Position numbers and translations under genes: made by a program
From: Caulobacter sp. 602-1
GTDB lineage: Bacteria; Pseudomonadota; Alphaproteobacteria; Caulobacterales; Caulobacteraceae
Direction of reading: 5' to 3'
DNA: 64,000 nt
NCBI RefSeq assembly: GCF_003931565.1
Contig: NZ_RRYI01000001.1
Span: 372,001-436,000 of the forward strand
Part shown: piece after piece, positions 7,209 through 16,779 of the stretch
Numbering within the stretch: the first letter of the stretch is position 1
Layout: each line of letters begins with the position of its first letter
The notes under the pieces: model-generated
What the model was told of the DNA's origin: nothing
The model's input: only the letters and a program-made list of their open reading frames with translations
Database searches by the model: none

Positions 7209-9559
7209 ACCCCCGCAAGGAAATGACGGCCGGCAAGCGCCTGCCGTACGCCCGTCACCTCGACGACGTCACGCTGGAGACGCGCGATGGCCTGCTGATG
7301 CAGGTGATCCATCTGGCCGGCCTGCCGTTCGAGACGGCCGACAGCGAGGAGCTGAACTACCGCAAGGCCGTGCGCGACGTGATGTTGCGCGGCCTCTCCA
7401 GCTCGCGTTTCGCCATCTACCACCACGTGGTCCGCCGCCAGGTCGACGCCCGCACGCAGGGGGCGTTTCCGGACGCTTTCAGCGCCGAGCTCGACGCTGC
7501 CTGGAGCGAGCGCCTGGCCGCGCGGAAGCTCTACGTCAACGACCTGTTCCTGACGATCGTCCGCCGTCCGCTGCAGGGCCACGGCGGCGTCATCGACGGC
7601 GTTCTGCGCGCCCTGAAGGGGACCGGCAAGGCCGAGGCCGCCGCCGTCCAGGCCGCCGACCGCCGCGAGCTGGACAGCGCCCGCGACAGCCTGATCTCGG
7701 CCCTGGCCCCGTACGGCGCCCGGGTGCTGAGCGTCTATGACGGCGCCACGGGCCGCTGCTCCGAGCCGCTGGAATTCCTGTCCTGCCTCTACAATGGCGA
7801 GATGCGCCCGGTGCTGGTCCCGCAGGGCGACGCCGGCGAGTACCTGCCGTACCGCCGCGCCAGCTTCGGCCTGGAGACGCTGGAGCTCTCCCGCGCCGGC
7901 GCCCTGGCGCGCGGCTTCGGGGCCATGGTCTCGATCAAGGACTATCCGGCCCAGACCACGCCGGGGATGCTGGACGATCTGCTTCGCCTGCCGTGCGAGA
8001 TGGTCATCACCCAGAGCTTCGGCTTCGTCGACCGCCAGCCGACCCTGGAGCGCATGAACCTGGCCCTGCGCCGGATGAAGGCCGCCGACGACGATGGTCT
8101 GTCCCTGCGCGCCGACCTGACCCGCGCCAAGGACGATGTCGTCTCGGGTCGCGCCGCCTTCGGCGAGCATCACCTGACCGTGCTGGTGCGCGGCGAGAGT
8201 CTGGACGGCCTGGACCGCTTGGCCGCCGAGGTGATGTCGGCCTTCACCGAGATGGGCGCCATCGCCGTGCGCGAGGACATCAATCTGGAGCCGGCTTTCT
8301 GGGCCCAGTTCCCGGGCAACTTCAAGGACATCGCGCGCAAGGCGCTGATCTCGACCGCCAATTTCGCCGGCTTCGCCAGCGGCCACAACTTCCCGGTCGG
8401 CCAGGCCGACGCCAACCATTGGGGCCCGGCGGTCACGCTGCTGGAGACCACCTCGGCCGGCCCCTATCACTTCAACTTCCACAAGGGCGATCTCGGCAAC
8501 TTCACGGTCATCGGCCCGTCGGGCTCGGGCAAGACCGTGGTGCTGAACTTCCTGCTGGCCCAGGCTCGCAAGTACAGCCCGCGCATCGTGTTCTTCGACA
8601 AGGACCGGGGCGCGGAGATCTTCCTGCGCGCCATCGGCGGCCGCTACGAGACCTTGCGTCCCGGCCAGCCGACGGGCTTCAACCCGCTGGTCCTCCCGGA
8701 CACGGCCGGTAACCGTCGCTTCCTGACAGAGTGGGTCGCCAAGCTGGTCTCGGTTCCGGGCGAGGCCCTGTCTGCCGACGACATCGCGCGGATCAAGGAC
8801 GCTGTCGACGCCAGCTTCGACCAGGCCCCGGGCCTGCGCCGCCTGCGCTATTTCGCGGAGCTGTTCCGGGGCGCCCGCCGTCCCGACGCCGCCGATCTGG
8901 CCGCGCGCCTCGCGCCCTGGCACGGGACCGGAGAGCACGCCTGGCTGTTCGACAACGAGGCCGACGGCCTGGACCTCGACGCCCTGACCCTGGGCTTCGA
9001 CATGACCCAGCTGCTGGACGACCCGGCTCTGCGCACCCCGGCCATGATGTACCTGTTCCACCGCGTGGAGCAGCGCCTGGACGGTCACCCGACCCTGATC
9101 GTCATCGACGAGGGCTGGAAGGCCCTGGACGACGACGTCTTCGTGGCGCGCATCCGCGACTGGGAAAAGACCCTGCGCAAGCGCAACGGCGTGGTCGGCT
9201 TCGCCACCCAGAGCGCGCAGGACGCCCTTGAGAGTCGCATCGCCAGCGCCATCATCGAACAGGCCGCGACCCAGATCTTCATGGCCAACCCGAAGGCGCA
9301 AGCGAAGGACTACTGCGAAGGCTTCGGCCTGACCCAGTACGAGTTCGAGCTGGTCAAGACCCTGCCGGACACCTCGCGCTGCTTCCTGATCAAGCACGGG
9401 ACCGACAGCGTCGTCGCCCGTCTGAACCTGGCCGGTGCGCCGGAGCTGCTGACCGTGCTGTCGGGCCGCGAGACCAGCGTCCGCAAGCTGGACGCCCTGC
9501 GCGAACAGCTGGGCGATGATCCCCAGGCCTGGATGGCCCAACTGGTGAGGGCCGCGTGA
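7187..9559 (+). CDS. virB4: VirB4-type secretion ATPase
   Basis: 790 residues, normal family length. The CagE/TrbE/VirB4 N-terminal domain occupies roughly 1-400. The P-loop GPSGSGKTV lies near 443-451 and Walker B LIVIDEGWK near 637. It energises assembly and substrate transfer from the cytoplasmic face. Start at ATG 7187 inside virB3; a second ATG 36 bases downstream is possible. The stop overlaps the virB6 ATG by one base, indicating coupled translation. Confidence 0.95.
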   Translation: MQQLQRLNPRKEMTAGKRLPYARHLDDVTLETRDGLLMQVIHLAGLPFETADSEELNYRKAVRDVMLRGLSSSRFAIYHHVVRRQVDARTQGAFPDAFSAELDAAWSERLAARKLYVNDLFLTIVRRPLQGHGGVIDGVLRALKGTGKAEAAAVQAADRRELDSARDSLISALAPYGARVLSVYDGATGRCSEPLEFLSCLYNGEMRPVLVPQGDAGEYLPYRRASFGLETLELSRAGALARGFGAMVSIKDYPAQTTPGMLDDLLRLPCEMVITQSFGFVDRQPTLERMNLALRRMKAADDDGLSLRADLTRAKDDVVSGRAAFGEHHLTVLVRGESLDGLDRLAAEVMSAFTEMGAIAVREDINLEPAFWAQFPGNFKDIARKALISTANFAGFASGHNFPVGQADANHWGPAVTLLETTSAGPYHFNFHKGDLGNFTVIGPSGSGKTVVLNFLLAQARKYSPRIVFFDKDRGAEIFLRAIGGRYETLRPGQPTGFNPLVLPDTAGNRRFLTEWVAKLVSVPGEALSADDIARIKDAVDASFDQAPGLRRLRYFAELFRGARRPDAADLAARLAPWHGTGEHAWLFDNEADGLDLDALTLGFDMTQLLDDPALRTPAMMYLFHRVEQRLDGHPTLIVIDEGWKALDDDVFVARIRDWEKTLRKRNGVVGFATQSAQDALESRIASAIIEQAATQIFMANPKAQAKDYCEGFGLTQYEFELVKTLPDTSRCFLIKHGTDSVVARLNLAGAPELLTVLSGRETSVRKLDALREQLGDDPQAWMAQLVRAA

Positions 9560-10728
9560 TGGCGTCCTGCGCCCAACTCCCCGTCGACGCCCCGATGGTC
9601 CCGGGCCTGATGGGCTCGGTCGACTGCCGGGTTCATGATCTGGCCGAGCGTGGCTTCGCGGCCCTGGCCGGACCGGGCTCGCCGGTCGGTCTGCTGCTGA
9701 CCGGGCTGCTGACCCTCTATATCGTGTTCATCGGCTATCGCCTGATCCTGGGGCGCGGGGGGCTCAGGGTTGGCGACGCGGCCCTGTCGATGCTGAAGAT
9801 CGGTCTGGTCGTGGCCCTGGCCTCCAACTGGGGCCTGTTCCAGATCCTGGTCTACGACACCCTGACCAAGGCCCCGACCGAACTGGGTGGTGTGCTGCTG
9901 GAGGGCCAGGCGCCGTTCACGCGCCTGCAGGACGCCTTCGACGGCCTGCAGCAGTCGGCGACCCTGATGGCCAGTCGCGCCAGCGTCGGCGCCGCCGCCA
10001 CCCAGGGCGGGCCGGGCTTCGGCGCCTTCGCGGTCAACACCGGCGGCATGACGCTCGTCTTGTCCACCTTGGGCGTGCTGCTGGCCAGCAAGGTCGTGCT
10101 GGCCATCCTTCTGGCCCTGGCGCCGTTGGTCGTCGGCCTCGCCCTGTTCGAGGCCACGCGCGGCCTGGTCGAGGGGTGGCTGAAGGCGATGATCGCCCTG
10201 GCCCTGACCCCGCTGGTCGCGACCCTGACCCTCTCGCTGGAGCTGGCCATGCTGGCCCCATCGCTGAGAGCCCTGGCCGATGCGCGCGCGGCCCAGCAGT
10301 TCGCCGCCTTCGACATCAACCCCGCCGTGACGGTGCTGGTGCTGACCACGGTCTTCGCCCTGGTCATGCTGCTGGCCGTGATCGCGCTGGGCGTCATCGC
10401 CGCCGGCCTGCGCCTGCCGCGCGGCCTGGCCGGCGCCGCCTGGTCGGACCGGAACGCCGTTCCTGGCGCCCCGCGCTACGCCACCGCTCAGGTCGAGCCG
10501 ATGGGCCGGGCGGCCGCCATCGCCGCCGCCGCCGTGGCCATGGACCGCCGAGAGCCCGTCGCCCCGTCGTCCGATCCGATCGGGCCTCGGATGCTGACCG
10601 TCGTGTCGGATCGCGGCCCGACGGCCGGCTCCGCCGCCCAGGCCGGTCCCATCGCGCCTCTGGGCCAGAGCTATCGCCGCACGCCCGCCCCCCGCCGCGC
10701 CGCCTCCAGCGCCCGGAGAGACCTGTGA
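9559..10728 (+). CDS. virB6: VirB6-type polytopic channel protein
   Basis: 389 residues from ATG 9559. At least five hydrophobic helices lie between residues about 40 and 295, including LLLTGLLTLYIVFIGYRLIL and VLVLTTVFALVMLLAVIALG, followed by a long Ala/Pro/Arg-rich cytoplasmic tail. This fits TrbL/VirB6. The gene follows virB4 directly, so no VirB5-like gene lies between them. Its stop overlaps the GTG of virB9. Confidence 0.85.
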   Translation: MASCAQLPVDAPMVPGLMGSVDCRVHDLAERGFAALAGPGSPVGLLLTGLLTLYIVFIGYRLILGRGGLRVGDAALSMLKIGLVVALASNWGLFQILVYDTLTKAPTELGGVLLEGQAPFTRLQDAFDGLQQSATLMASRASVGAAATQGGPGFGAFAVNTGGMTLVLSTLGVLLASKVVLAILLALAPLVVGLALFEATRGLVEGWLKAMIALALTPLVATLTLSLELAMLAPSLRALADARAAQQFAAFDINPAVTVLVLTTVFALVMLLAVIALGVIAAGLRLPRGLAGAAWSDRNAVPGAPRYATAQVEPMGRAAAIAAAAVAMDRREPVAPSSDPIGPRMLTVVSDRGPTAGSAAQAGPIAPLGQSYRRTPAPRRAASSARRDL

Positions 10729-11471
10729 CCTTCGCTTGCCCCCGCATTCTTCTGGCCGCCGTGGCCCTGGGCGTCGCCTTGGCCGGCCCCGCGCTGGCTA
10801 CCGAGACCCCGCGCCCCGGCGCCGTCGATCCGCGCATCCGCACCGTCGCCTACGACCCCGACCAGGTCGTGCGCCTGACCGGCTATTTCGGCATCCAGAC
10901 CATGCTGGAGTTCTCCCCCGACGAGCGGATCGAGAACGTCTCGATCGGCGACGCCATGGGCTGGCAGGTGACGCCGAACAAGAAGGCCAACCTTTTGTTC
11001 CTCAAGCCGTTGGACCGCACGGCCGCCACCAACATGACCGTGGTCACCGACCGCCGCCGCTACGTGTTCGAGCTGGTCGTGGCCGGACCCAAGGCCTCGG
11101 CGAAAGACCTGGCCTATGTGGTCCGGCTCCTGGTCCCGGCGCCCGCGCCCGTCGCCATCATCGCGCCGCCGCCCGCGCCGCCGAGCGCGCCGGTCGTCCG
11201 CAACAGCGCCTATGTCGTGAAGGGCGACGCCGTGATCCAGCCGACCCGCGTCTTCGACGACGGTGTGGCCACCTATTTCGCCTGGCCGGTCCAGGCCGAC
11301 CTGCCGGCGGTGTTCGTGGTCGGCGGCGACGGCGTCGAGGGCCTGGCCAACGCCGCGGTCCGCGAGGGCTATCTGGTCGTCGACCAACTGGCCCCGCGCT
11401 TCGTCCTGCGTTCGGGCAAGTCCAGCCTGACCGTGACCAACGCCGCCTTTACACAGCAGGCCGTCCGATGA
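10725..11471 (+). CDS. virB9: VirB9-type outer-membrane-complex protein
   Basis: 248 residues from GTG 10725, preceded by GGAGAG. Signal peptide (ILLAAVALGVALAGPALA), then the VirB9/CagX pattern: DPRIRTVAYDPDQVVRLTGYFG, LFLKPLDRTAATNMTVVTDRR and a C-terminal domain with VFDDGVATYFAWP. VirB9 forms the periplasmic/outer-membrane core with VirB10 and normally VirB7. There is no VirB7 or VirB8 gene between virB6 and this gene: the two overlap by 4 bases. Confidence 0.92.
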   Translation: MTFACPRILLAAVALGVALAGPALATETPRPGAVDPRIRTVAYDPDQVVRLTGYFGIQTMLEFSPDERIENVSIGDAMGWQVTPNKKANLLFLKPLDRTAATNMTVVTDRRRYVFELVVAGPKASAKDLAYVVRLLVPAPAPVAIIAPPPAPPSAPVVRNSAYVVKGDAVIQPTRVFDDGVATYFAWPVQADLPAVFVVGGDGVEGLANAAVREGYLVVDQLAPRFVLRSGKSSLTVTNAAFTQQAVR

Positions 11472-12574
11472 GCGATCCCCGCCAGTCCGCCCAAGTCCAG
11501 CGGGATCTCGCCGACGCCGACGCCCTGGCGCGCCCGGCCGTGGCCCGCGCTCACGCCGGTCTGCCGACGCCGGTGATCGTGGCGGGCTTTGGCCTGCTCG
11601 GCGTCGCGGTCTTCCTGTGGATGGCCAGTCACCGCGCCGACGCCCGGCCGCGTCCGCCGCGCCCAGCCAAGGTCGAGGCCGCGGCTACGACCGCTATGAG
11701 CGCGCCCGCCGCGCCGCCAGCCGTCATCCCAGGTCCGCAGTTCACCGAGAACAACAGCCTGCCGCCGACTCCGGCTCAGGTCGCGGCCATGACCGCCAAG
11801 CCCTTGCCGCCGACCCCGCCAGCCGATCTCGACCAGCGCCGCCGCGCCCCGACCCTGGTGGTCGACTTCGGCGGCGCGCCAGCTCTGATTAAGGCCCGCG
11901 TCGCGACGGATCAGGCCGCGCCGATGGCTGGCAAGGCCGTCGACAACGGCCTGAACGCCGACGAGAAATTCGCCGACCGAGTCGGGACCAGCGACGCCGA
12001 GCCGGCCAAGGCCACGGCCATGCGCAACCTCGACGCCATGATTCCGCAGGGCGCGGTGATCCCGGCGGTGATGGAAACGGCGATCAATTCCGACCTGCCG
12101 GGCCTCGCGAGAGCCATGGTCACCCGCGACATCAAGAGCTTCGACGGCTCGACCGTGCTGGTCCCGCGCGGCAGCCGGGTGATCGGTCAGTACAAGTCGG
12201 GCGTGGCCATGGGCGCCTCGCGCGTCTTCGTGGTCTGGACCCGGGTGATCCGCCCGGACGGCGTCTCGATCCAGATTGCGTCTCCGGCCGCCGACCCGCT
12301 GGGGCGCGGCGGGCTGGAAGGCAAGGTCGACCGCCACTTCTTCAGCCGCTTCGGCGGCTCGATCCTGATGTCGGTGCTGAACGCCGGCGTCGCGGCCGTG
12401 GGCAACACCCGCTCGACCTCGCAGATCTATATCGGTTCTGCGTCGGAGGCGGCCAACCTGGCGGGCACGGTGATGAAGAGCGACCAGGTCGCCCCGACCA
12501 TCCAGACTCCGCAGGGCGCGCCGGTGACGATCTTCGTGGCCCGCGACCTCGACTTCTCGGGCGTGCGGCAATGA
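11468..12574 (+). CDS. virB10: VirB10-type core complex protein
   Basis: 368 residues from ATG 11468 (4-base overlap with virB9). A cytoplasmic N-tail, one TM helix at about 34-53, a Pro/Ala-rich periplasmic linker, and the TrbI/VirB10 beta-barrel domain from about 190 (IPAVMETAINSDLPGLARA, SRVIGQY, RVFVVWTRVIRPDG, VTIFVARDLDFS). It spans both membranes and senses ATP use by the motor. Overlaps virB11 by 4 bases. Confidence 0.93.
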   Translation: MSDPRQSAQVQRDLADADALARPAVARAHAGLPTPVIVAGFGLLGVAVFLWMASHRADARPRPPRPAKVEAAATTAMSAPAAPPAVIPGPQFTENNSLPPTPAQVAAMTAKPLPPTPPADLDQRRRAPTLVVDFGGAPALIKARVATDQAAPMAGKAVDNGLNADEKFADRVGTSDAEPAKATAMRNLDAMIPQGAVIPAVMETAINSDLPGLARAMVTRDIKSFDGSTVLVPRGSRVIGQYKSGVAMGASRVFVVWTRVIRPDGVSIQIASPAADPLGRGGLEGKVDRHFFSRFGGSILMSVLNAGVAAVGNTRSTSQIYIGSASEAANLAGTVMKSDQVAPTIQTPQGAPVTIFVARDLDFSGVRQ

Positions 12575-13566
12575 CCGCCCCCGCCAAGCTCCCTCTTTCG
12601 AGACTGGGCGTCTATCTGGAGGCCTATCTCGCTCCGCTCGCGCCGTGGCTGGCCGAGCCGGCCGTGACGGACCTCTATGTCAACCGTCCCGGCGAGCTGT
12701 GGGTCGAGCGCCTGGGAGGCGTCGCCGAACGTGTCGAGGTCCCGGCCCTGGACGAGACCAACCTGTGGCGGCTGGCCCGCCAGGTCGCCAGCCTGTCCAG
12801 CCAGGGCGTCAGTCGCGAGCATCCGCTGCTCTCGGCCGTGCTGCCCGACGGCGCCCGTGTGCAGGTCGTCGCCCCGCCGGCGACGCGCGAGGGCCTGGCC
12901 CTGGCGATCCGCAAGCACGTGGTCAGCGATCTGTCCCTGACAGACTACGCCGCGTCCGGCGCCTTCGATCAGGTCCTGGTCCCGAAGGCCAACGCCGACG
13001 CGATCCTGCGGGCCTTTCTCGATGCGGGAGACATCCGCAACTTCCTGGCCGGCGCCGTGCGGGCCGGCAAGAACATCGTGGTCAGCGGCGGCGCCGGGGC
13101 CGGCAAGACCACCTTTCTCAACGCCCTTCTCAAGGAAGTCCCGCTCGACCAGCGTCTCGTGCTGATCGAGGACGCGCCGGAGATCCGCCTGGTCCACCCC
13201 AACGCCGTCGGCCTGGTGGCCACGCGCGGCGAGCAGGGCGAGGCGCGGGTCACGGCCGAGGATCTGCTGCAGGCCTCGCTGCGCTTGCGGCCTGACCGGA
13301 TCATCCTGGGCGAGCTGCGCGGGGCCGAAGCCTTCTCGTTCCTGCGCGCCGTGTCCAGTGGACACCCTGGCTCGATGACCACGGTTCATGCCGACGATCC
13401 CGCCGGCGCGGTCGAACAGCTGGCGCTGATGGCGCTGCAGGCCGGCGCCAATCTTCGCCGCGCCGACGTGGTCGACCATGTCGGGCGCGTCGTCGACGTG
13501 TTCGTCCAACTTCACCGCCAGAACGGCGTCAGAGTGGTCCGGGAGGTCGTCTTCCCAGACCGCTAA
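12571..13566 (+). CDS. virB11: VirB11-type hexameric ATPase
   Basis: 331 residues from ATG 12571. Walker A GGAGAGKTT at 173-181, Asp box VLIEDAPEI, Walker B RIILGELRGAEA, and His box SGHPGSMTTVHA: all the hallmarks of a secretion traffic ATPase. It drives pilus assembly and substrate passage with VirB4. Last gene of the coupled operon; 78 bp separate it from the DUF1800 gene with no clear terminator, so readthrough into that pair is possible. Confidence 0.95.
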   Translation: MTAPAKLPLSRLGVYLEAYLAPLAPWLAEPAVTDLYVNRPGELWVERLGGVAERVEVPALDETNLWRLARQVASLSSQGVSREHPLLSAVLPDGARVQVVAPPATREGLALAIRKHVVSDLSLTDYAASGAFDQVLVPKANADAILRAFLDAGDIRNFLAGAVRAGKNIVVSGGAGAGKTTFLNALLKEVPLDQRLVLIEDAPEIRLVHPNAVGLVATRGEQGEARVTAEDLLQASLRLRPDRIILGELRGAEAFSFLRAVSSGHPGSMTTVHADDPAGAVEQLALMALQAGANLRRADVVDHVGRVVDVFVQLHRQNGVRVVREVVFPDR

Positions 13567-13644
13567 GCCCGCACAACCCTTCAATTTTCCTGGTTTTCCA
13601 GCTTAAGGCGCGTTGCCCCCTCGCGGCGCGTCAGGGACCTTGTC

Positions 13645-15363
13645 ATGCGTAAACAGGACCTTGGCTCGGCGGCCGCGCTGAGTTTGGCTTTCTTCCTCAC
13701 CGCCTGCGGCGGCGGCTCAAGCGGCGACAGCGGCGGCGGATCGTCCAGCGCCGAAAAGCCCGCGTCGATCGCGACCGGCGGCCTGGGCGGCACCTCGCCG
13801 ACGGCGCCGGAGGACTTCACCCGCGAAACGGCCGCCCGTCTCGCCAAGCAGGGCAGCTTTGGGCCGACGCTCGAGCTGATCGATCATATCTACGCCCTGG
13901 GCGGCGCGGAAGCGTGGCTGAACGAGCAGTTCGCGCTTTCCTCGAGCAGCTACGCCGACATGGCGGCCAAGCCCGTGCCGAGCAACTTCTGCTCGACCCT
14001 GACCGGGACCGATCTGACCAACTGCAATCGCGACAACTTCACGGCCACGCCGATGCAGATGCGGTTCTACGCCAACGCCATCGGCAAGGACGACCAGCTG
14101 CGCCAGCGGGTCGCCTTCGCCCTGTCGCAGATCATCGTCGCCTCGGCCGTCGAAGTCGGCAACACCGCAGGCCTGGCGACCTTCAACCAGATCCTGCTGA
14201 GCAACGCGTTCGGCAACTACCGCGACATCCTCAAGGCCGTCACCCTGAACCCGTACATGGGCGACTACCTGGACATGGCCGACAGCAACAAGAGCCAGCC
14301 CAACGAGAACTACGCCCGCGAACTGATGCAATTGTTCTCGGTCGGCACGGTCCTGCTGAATCCCGATGGCACGCCGCAGACGGACAACGCCGGCGCGACC
14401 ATCGCCGCCTACAGCAACACCGACGTCAAGGAAGTGGCCCGGGCGCTCAGCGGCTGGACCTACGCCCGCCTGAACGGCGCGGCCCTGACCGACAACACCA
14501 ATCGCGACTGGACCAAGCCGATGGTGGTCTATGCCGCGCGCTACGATACCGGCGCCAAGAGCTTCCTGGGCAAGACCGTGCCGGCCAACGCCACCCAGCA
14601 GGTCAGCGTCGACGCCGTGGTGGACGCGGTGTTCAACCACCCCAACACCGGTCCCTACATCTGCAAGCGGCTGATCCAGCAACTGACCATCGCCAATCCG
14701 ACCCCGGCCTATGTCGGGCGGGTCGCGGCCGTCTTCGCCGACAACGGCGCGGGCGTGCGCGGCGACATGAAGGCGGTGGTCAAGGCGATCTACCTGGACA
14801 GCGAGGCCCGCACTGGCTCGCAACTGCCGGGCAAGGTCAAGGAGCCGGTGCTGCTGGCCACGTCGCTTGCCCGGGCGATCGGCTACACGACCGACGGCTA
14901 TGCCTTCACGACGCGCGACGCCGGCATGGGCCAGGCCCCGTTCCGCGCGCCGTCGGTGTTCAACTACTACCCCTACGACTTCCCGTTGCCGCAAGGCGCG
15001 GGTCTGCTCAGCCCGGTCACCAAGCTGATGACCACCTCCACCATCATCGCCCGCCACAACTTCCTCTACGACTGGACGGTCGGCGGCGACGCCACGCGCG
15101 GCGAGTTCAAGCCGACCCTCGGCGCCACCGGCACGATCCCCAACTGGGCCAGTTGGGAAGCCAACGGGACGAACGACGGCAAGACCATCGACCGCATCAA
15201 CCTCGTGCTGCTGAACGGTACGATGACGTCCGCCCAGCGCCAGGCGCTGGTGACGGCCATGGCCGCCGTTAAGAACAACGACCCGGCCCTGCAGGCCCGC
15301 AAGCGCGCCCAGGTCGCTCTCTACATCGCGGCTTCCTCGCCGCTCTTCCAAGTCGATCGGTAG
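13645..15363 (+). CDS. DUF1800 family lipoprotein
   Basis: 572 residues. A lipoprotein signal with lipobox FLTAC is followed by a Gly/Ser-rich spacer. The DUF1800 domain fills most of the rest (ETAARLAKQGSFGPT, RQRVAFALSQIIV, NYARELMQLFSVG, VARALSGWTY). Function is unknown; the family is nearly always followed by a DUF1501 gene, as here (8-bp gap). Probably exported and membrane-anchored. Confidence 0.88.
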   Translation: MRKQDLGSAAALSLAFFLTACGGGSSGDSGGGSSSAEKPASIATGGLGGTSPTAPEDFTRETAARLAKQGSFGPTLELIDHIYALGGAEAWLNEQFALSSSSYADMAAKPVPSNFCSTLTGTDLTNCNRDNFTATPMQMRFYANAIGKDDQLRQRVAFALSQIIVASAVEVGNTAGLATFNQILLSNAFGNYRDILKAVTLNPYMGDYLDMADSNKSQPNENYARELMQLFSVGTVLLNPDGTPQTDNAGATIAAYSNTDVKEVARALSGWTYARLNGAALTDNTNRDWTKPMVVYAARYDTGAKSFLGKTVPANATQQVSVDAVVDAVFNHPNTGPYICKRLIQQLTIANPTPAYVGRVAAVFADNGAGVRGDMKAVVKAIYLDSEARTGSQLPGKVKEPVLLATSLARAIGYTTDGYAFTTRDAGMGQAPFRAPSVFNYYPYDFPLPQGAGLLSPVTKLMTTSTIIARHNFLYDWTVGGDATRGEFKPTLGATGTIPNWASWEANGTNDGKTIDRINLVLLNGTMTSAQRQALVTAMAAVKNNDPALQARKRAQVALYIAASSPLFQVDR

Positions 15364-15371
15364 GCGTAACC

Positions 15372-16739
15372 ATGACCGTTTCTCGTCGTGAAATCATGCA
15401 GATGGTCGCGGGCGGCTCGGCTGTCGCGGCCTTGGGCCAACTGGGCCTCTCCAGCGCGCTCGCCGCCGATGGCGGCGCCTACCGCGCCATGGTCGGCGTC
15501 TTCCTGTTCGGCGGCAACGACGCCTGGAACATGGTGGCGCCCACCGACGGCCGCTACGCCGACTACGCCAAGCAGCGCGGGGCGAGCCTGGCCCTGGCTC
15601 AGAGCAGCCTCGCGCCCCTGACCGGCACGGCTTTTGGCCTCCACGGGTCGATGACCGCCCTGAAGTCTGTCTGGGACGACGGCGGCCTGGGCGTGGTGCT
15701 CAACACCGGCACGCTGTTCGCGCCCTTGACCAAGGCCCTCTACACCAGCCGCCCGGACCTGCGCCCGGTCAACCTGATGTCCCACGAGGACCAGCAGAAC
15801 CAGTGGCAGGGCATGCGCATGCGGGCCGCCAACAAGGACGGCTTCATGGGGCGGATCCACGACCGCGCCGGCAGTACGGCCAACCTGCCGCCGCTGATCT
15901 CGATCGGCGGCTCGAACCTGGCCCTGATCGGCGACCGCACCGCGCCGCTGATCCTGCCGTCGTCGGGCTCGATCGTCCGCAACGGCTATAACGCCGCCAG
16001 CACCGACGCGGCGGTGAAGGCCCGCCAGGCCGCTCTGGACGTCTTCGCCGACGCCGCCTCGTACGGCGCGATCACCGACCTGACCGGCAAGGGCATGTCC
16101 TCGGCCTACGCCCAGGCGGTGCAGGCCAACAGCATCGTCACGGCGACGACCTCGGCGGTGGACAAGCACTTCGTCAATCCGACCACCGGCGCGGCCCTGA
16201 CCTCGGACATCTCCCGCCAGCTGCTACGGGCGGCCCGGATGATCGAGGCGCGCAACACCCTGGGCCACGCCAAGCAGACCTTCTTCGTCAGCCAGGGGGG
16301 CTACGACACCCACACCAACCAGGTGGCGGCGCACAAGAACCTCTATGCCGACCTCGGCAACGCCCTGGCCGGCTTCTACAACGCCATGAAGGCCCTGGGC
16401 CTGCAAGACAACGTCACCGCCTTCACGATGTCGGACTTCGGCCGCGTCTACAAAGGCAACGCCAGCGGCGGCAGCGATCACGCCTGGGGCTCGAACCACC
16501 TGGTGGTCGGCGGGGCGCTCGCTAACGGCAAGGTGCACGGCCGCTATCCGGACGTGACCTTCGGCGGCCCGGAGGACGCCTCCAACGACGGCCGCTGGAT
16601 CCCCTCGATCGCCACCGAGGAATATGTCGGCGCTATCGCCCGATGGTACGGCGTCAGCGCCGCCGATCTGCCCTATGTATTCCCTAATTGGAGCGCCTGG
16701 AACGGCGGCGGGCGTGGGCCGGTGCCGCTGTTCGGCTAA
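15372..16739 (+). CDS. DUF1501 family exported protein
   Basis: 455 residues. The N-terminus SRREIMQMVAGGSAVAAL looks like a twin-arginine signal. The body carries the DUF1501 (sulfatase-fold-like) features FLFGGNDAWNMVAPTD, TFFVSQGGYDTHTNQ, FTMSDFGRVYKGN and GSDHAWGSNHLVVGG. DUF1501 proteins pair with DUF1800 partners and are thought to be periplasmic. Catalytic role unknown. Confidence 0.88.
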   Translation: MTVSRREIMQMVAGGSAVAALGQLGLSSALAADGGAYRAMVGVFLFGGNDAWNMVAPTDGRYADYAKQRGASLALAQSSLAPLTGTAFGLHGSMTALKSVWDDGGLGVVLNTGTLFAPLTKALYTSRPDLRPVNLMSHEDQQNQWQGMRMRAANKDGFMGRIHDRAGSTANLPPLISIGGSNLALIGDRTAPLILPSSGSIVRNGYNAASTDAAVKARQAALDVFADAASYGAITDLTGKGMSSAYAQAVQANSIVTATTSAVDKHFVNPTTGAALTSDISRQLLRAARMIEARNTLGHAKQTFFVSQGGYDTHTNQVAAHKNLYADLGNALAGFYNAMKALGLQDNVTAFTMSDFGRVYKGNASGGSDHAWGSNHLVVGGALANGKVHGRYPDVTFGGPEDASNDGRWIPSIATEEYVGAIARWYGVSAADLPYVFPNWSAWNGGGRGPVPLFG

Positions 16740-16779
16740 CCGCTTGCCAGGTCGGGACGGGCGCCCTTAAGCAGGGTGG

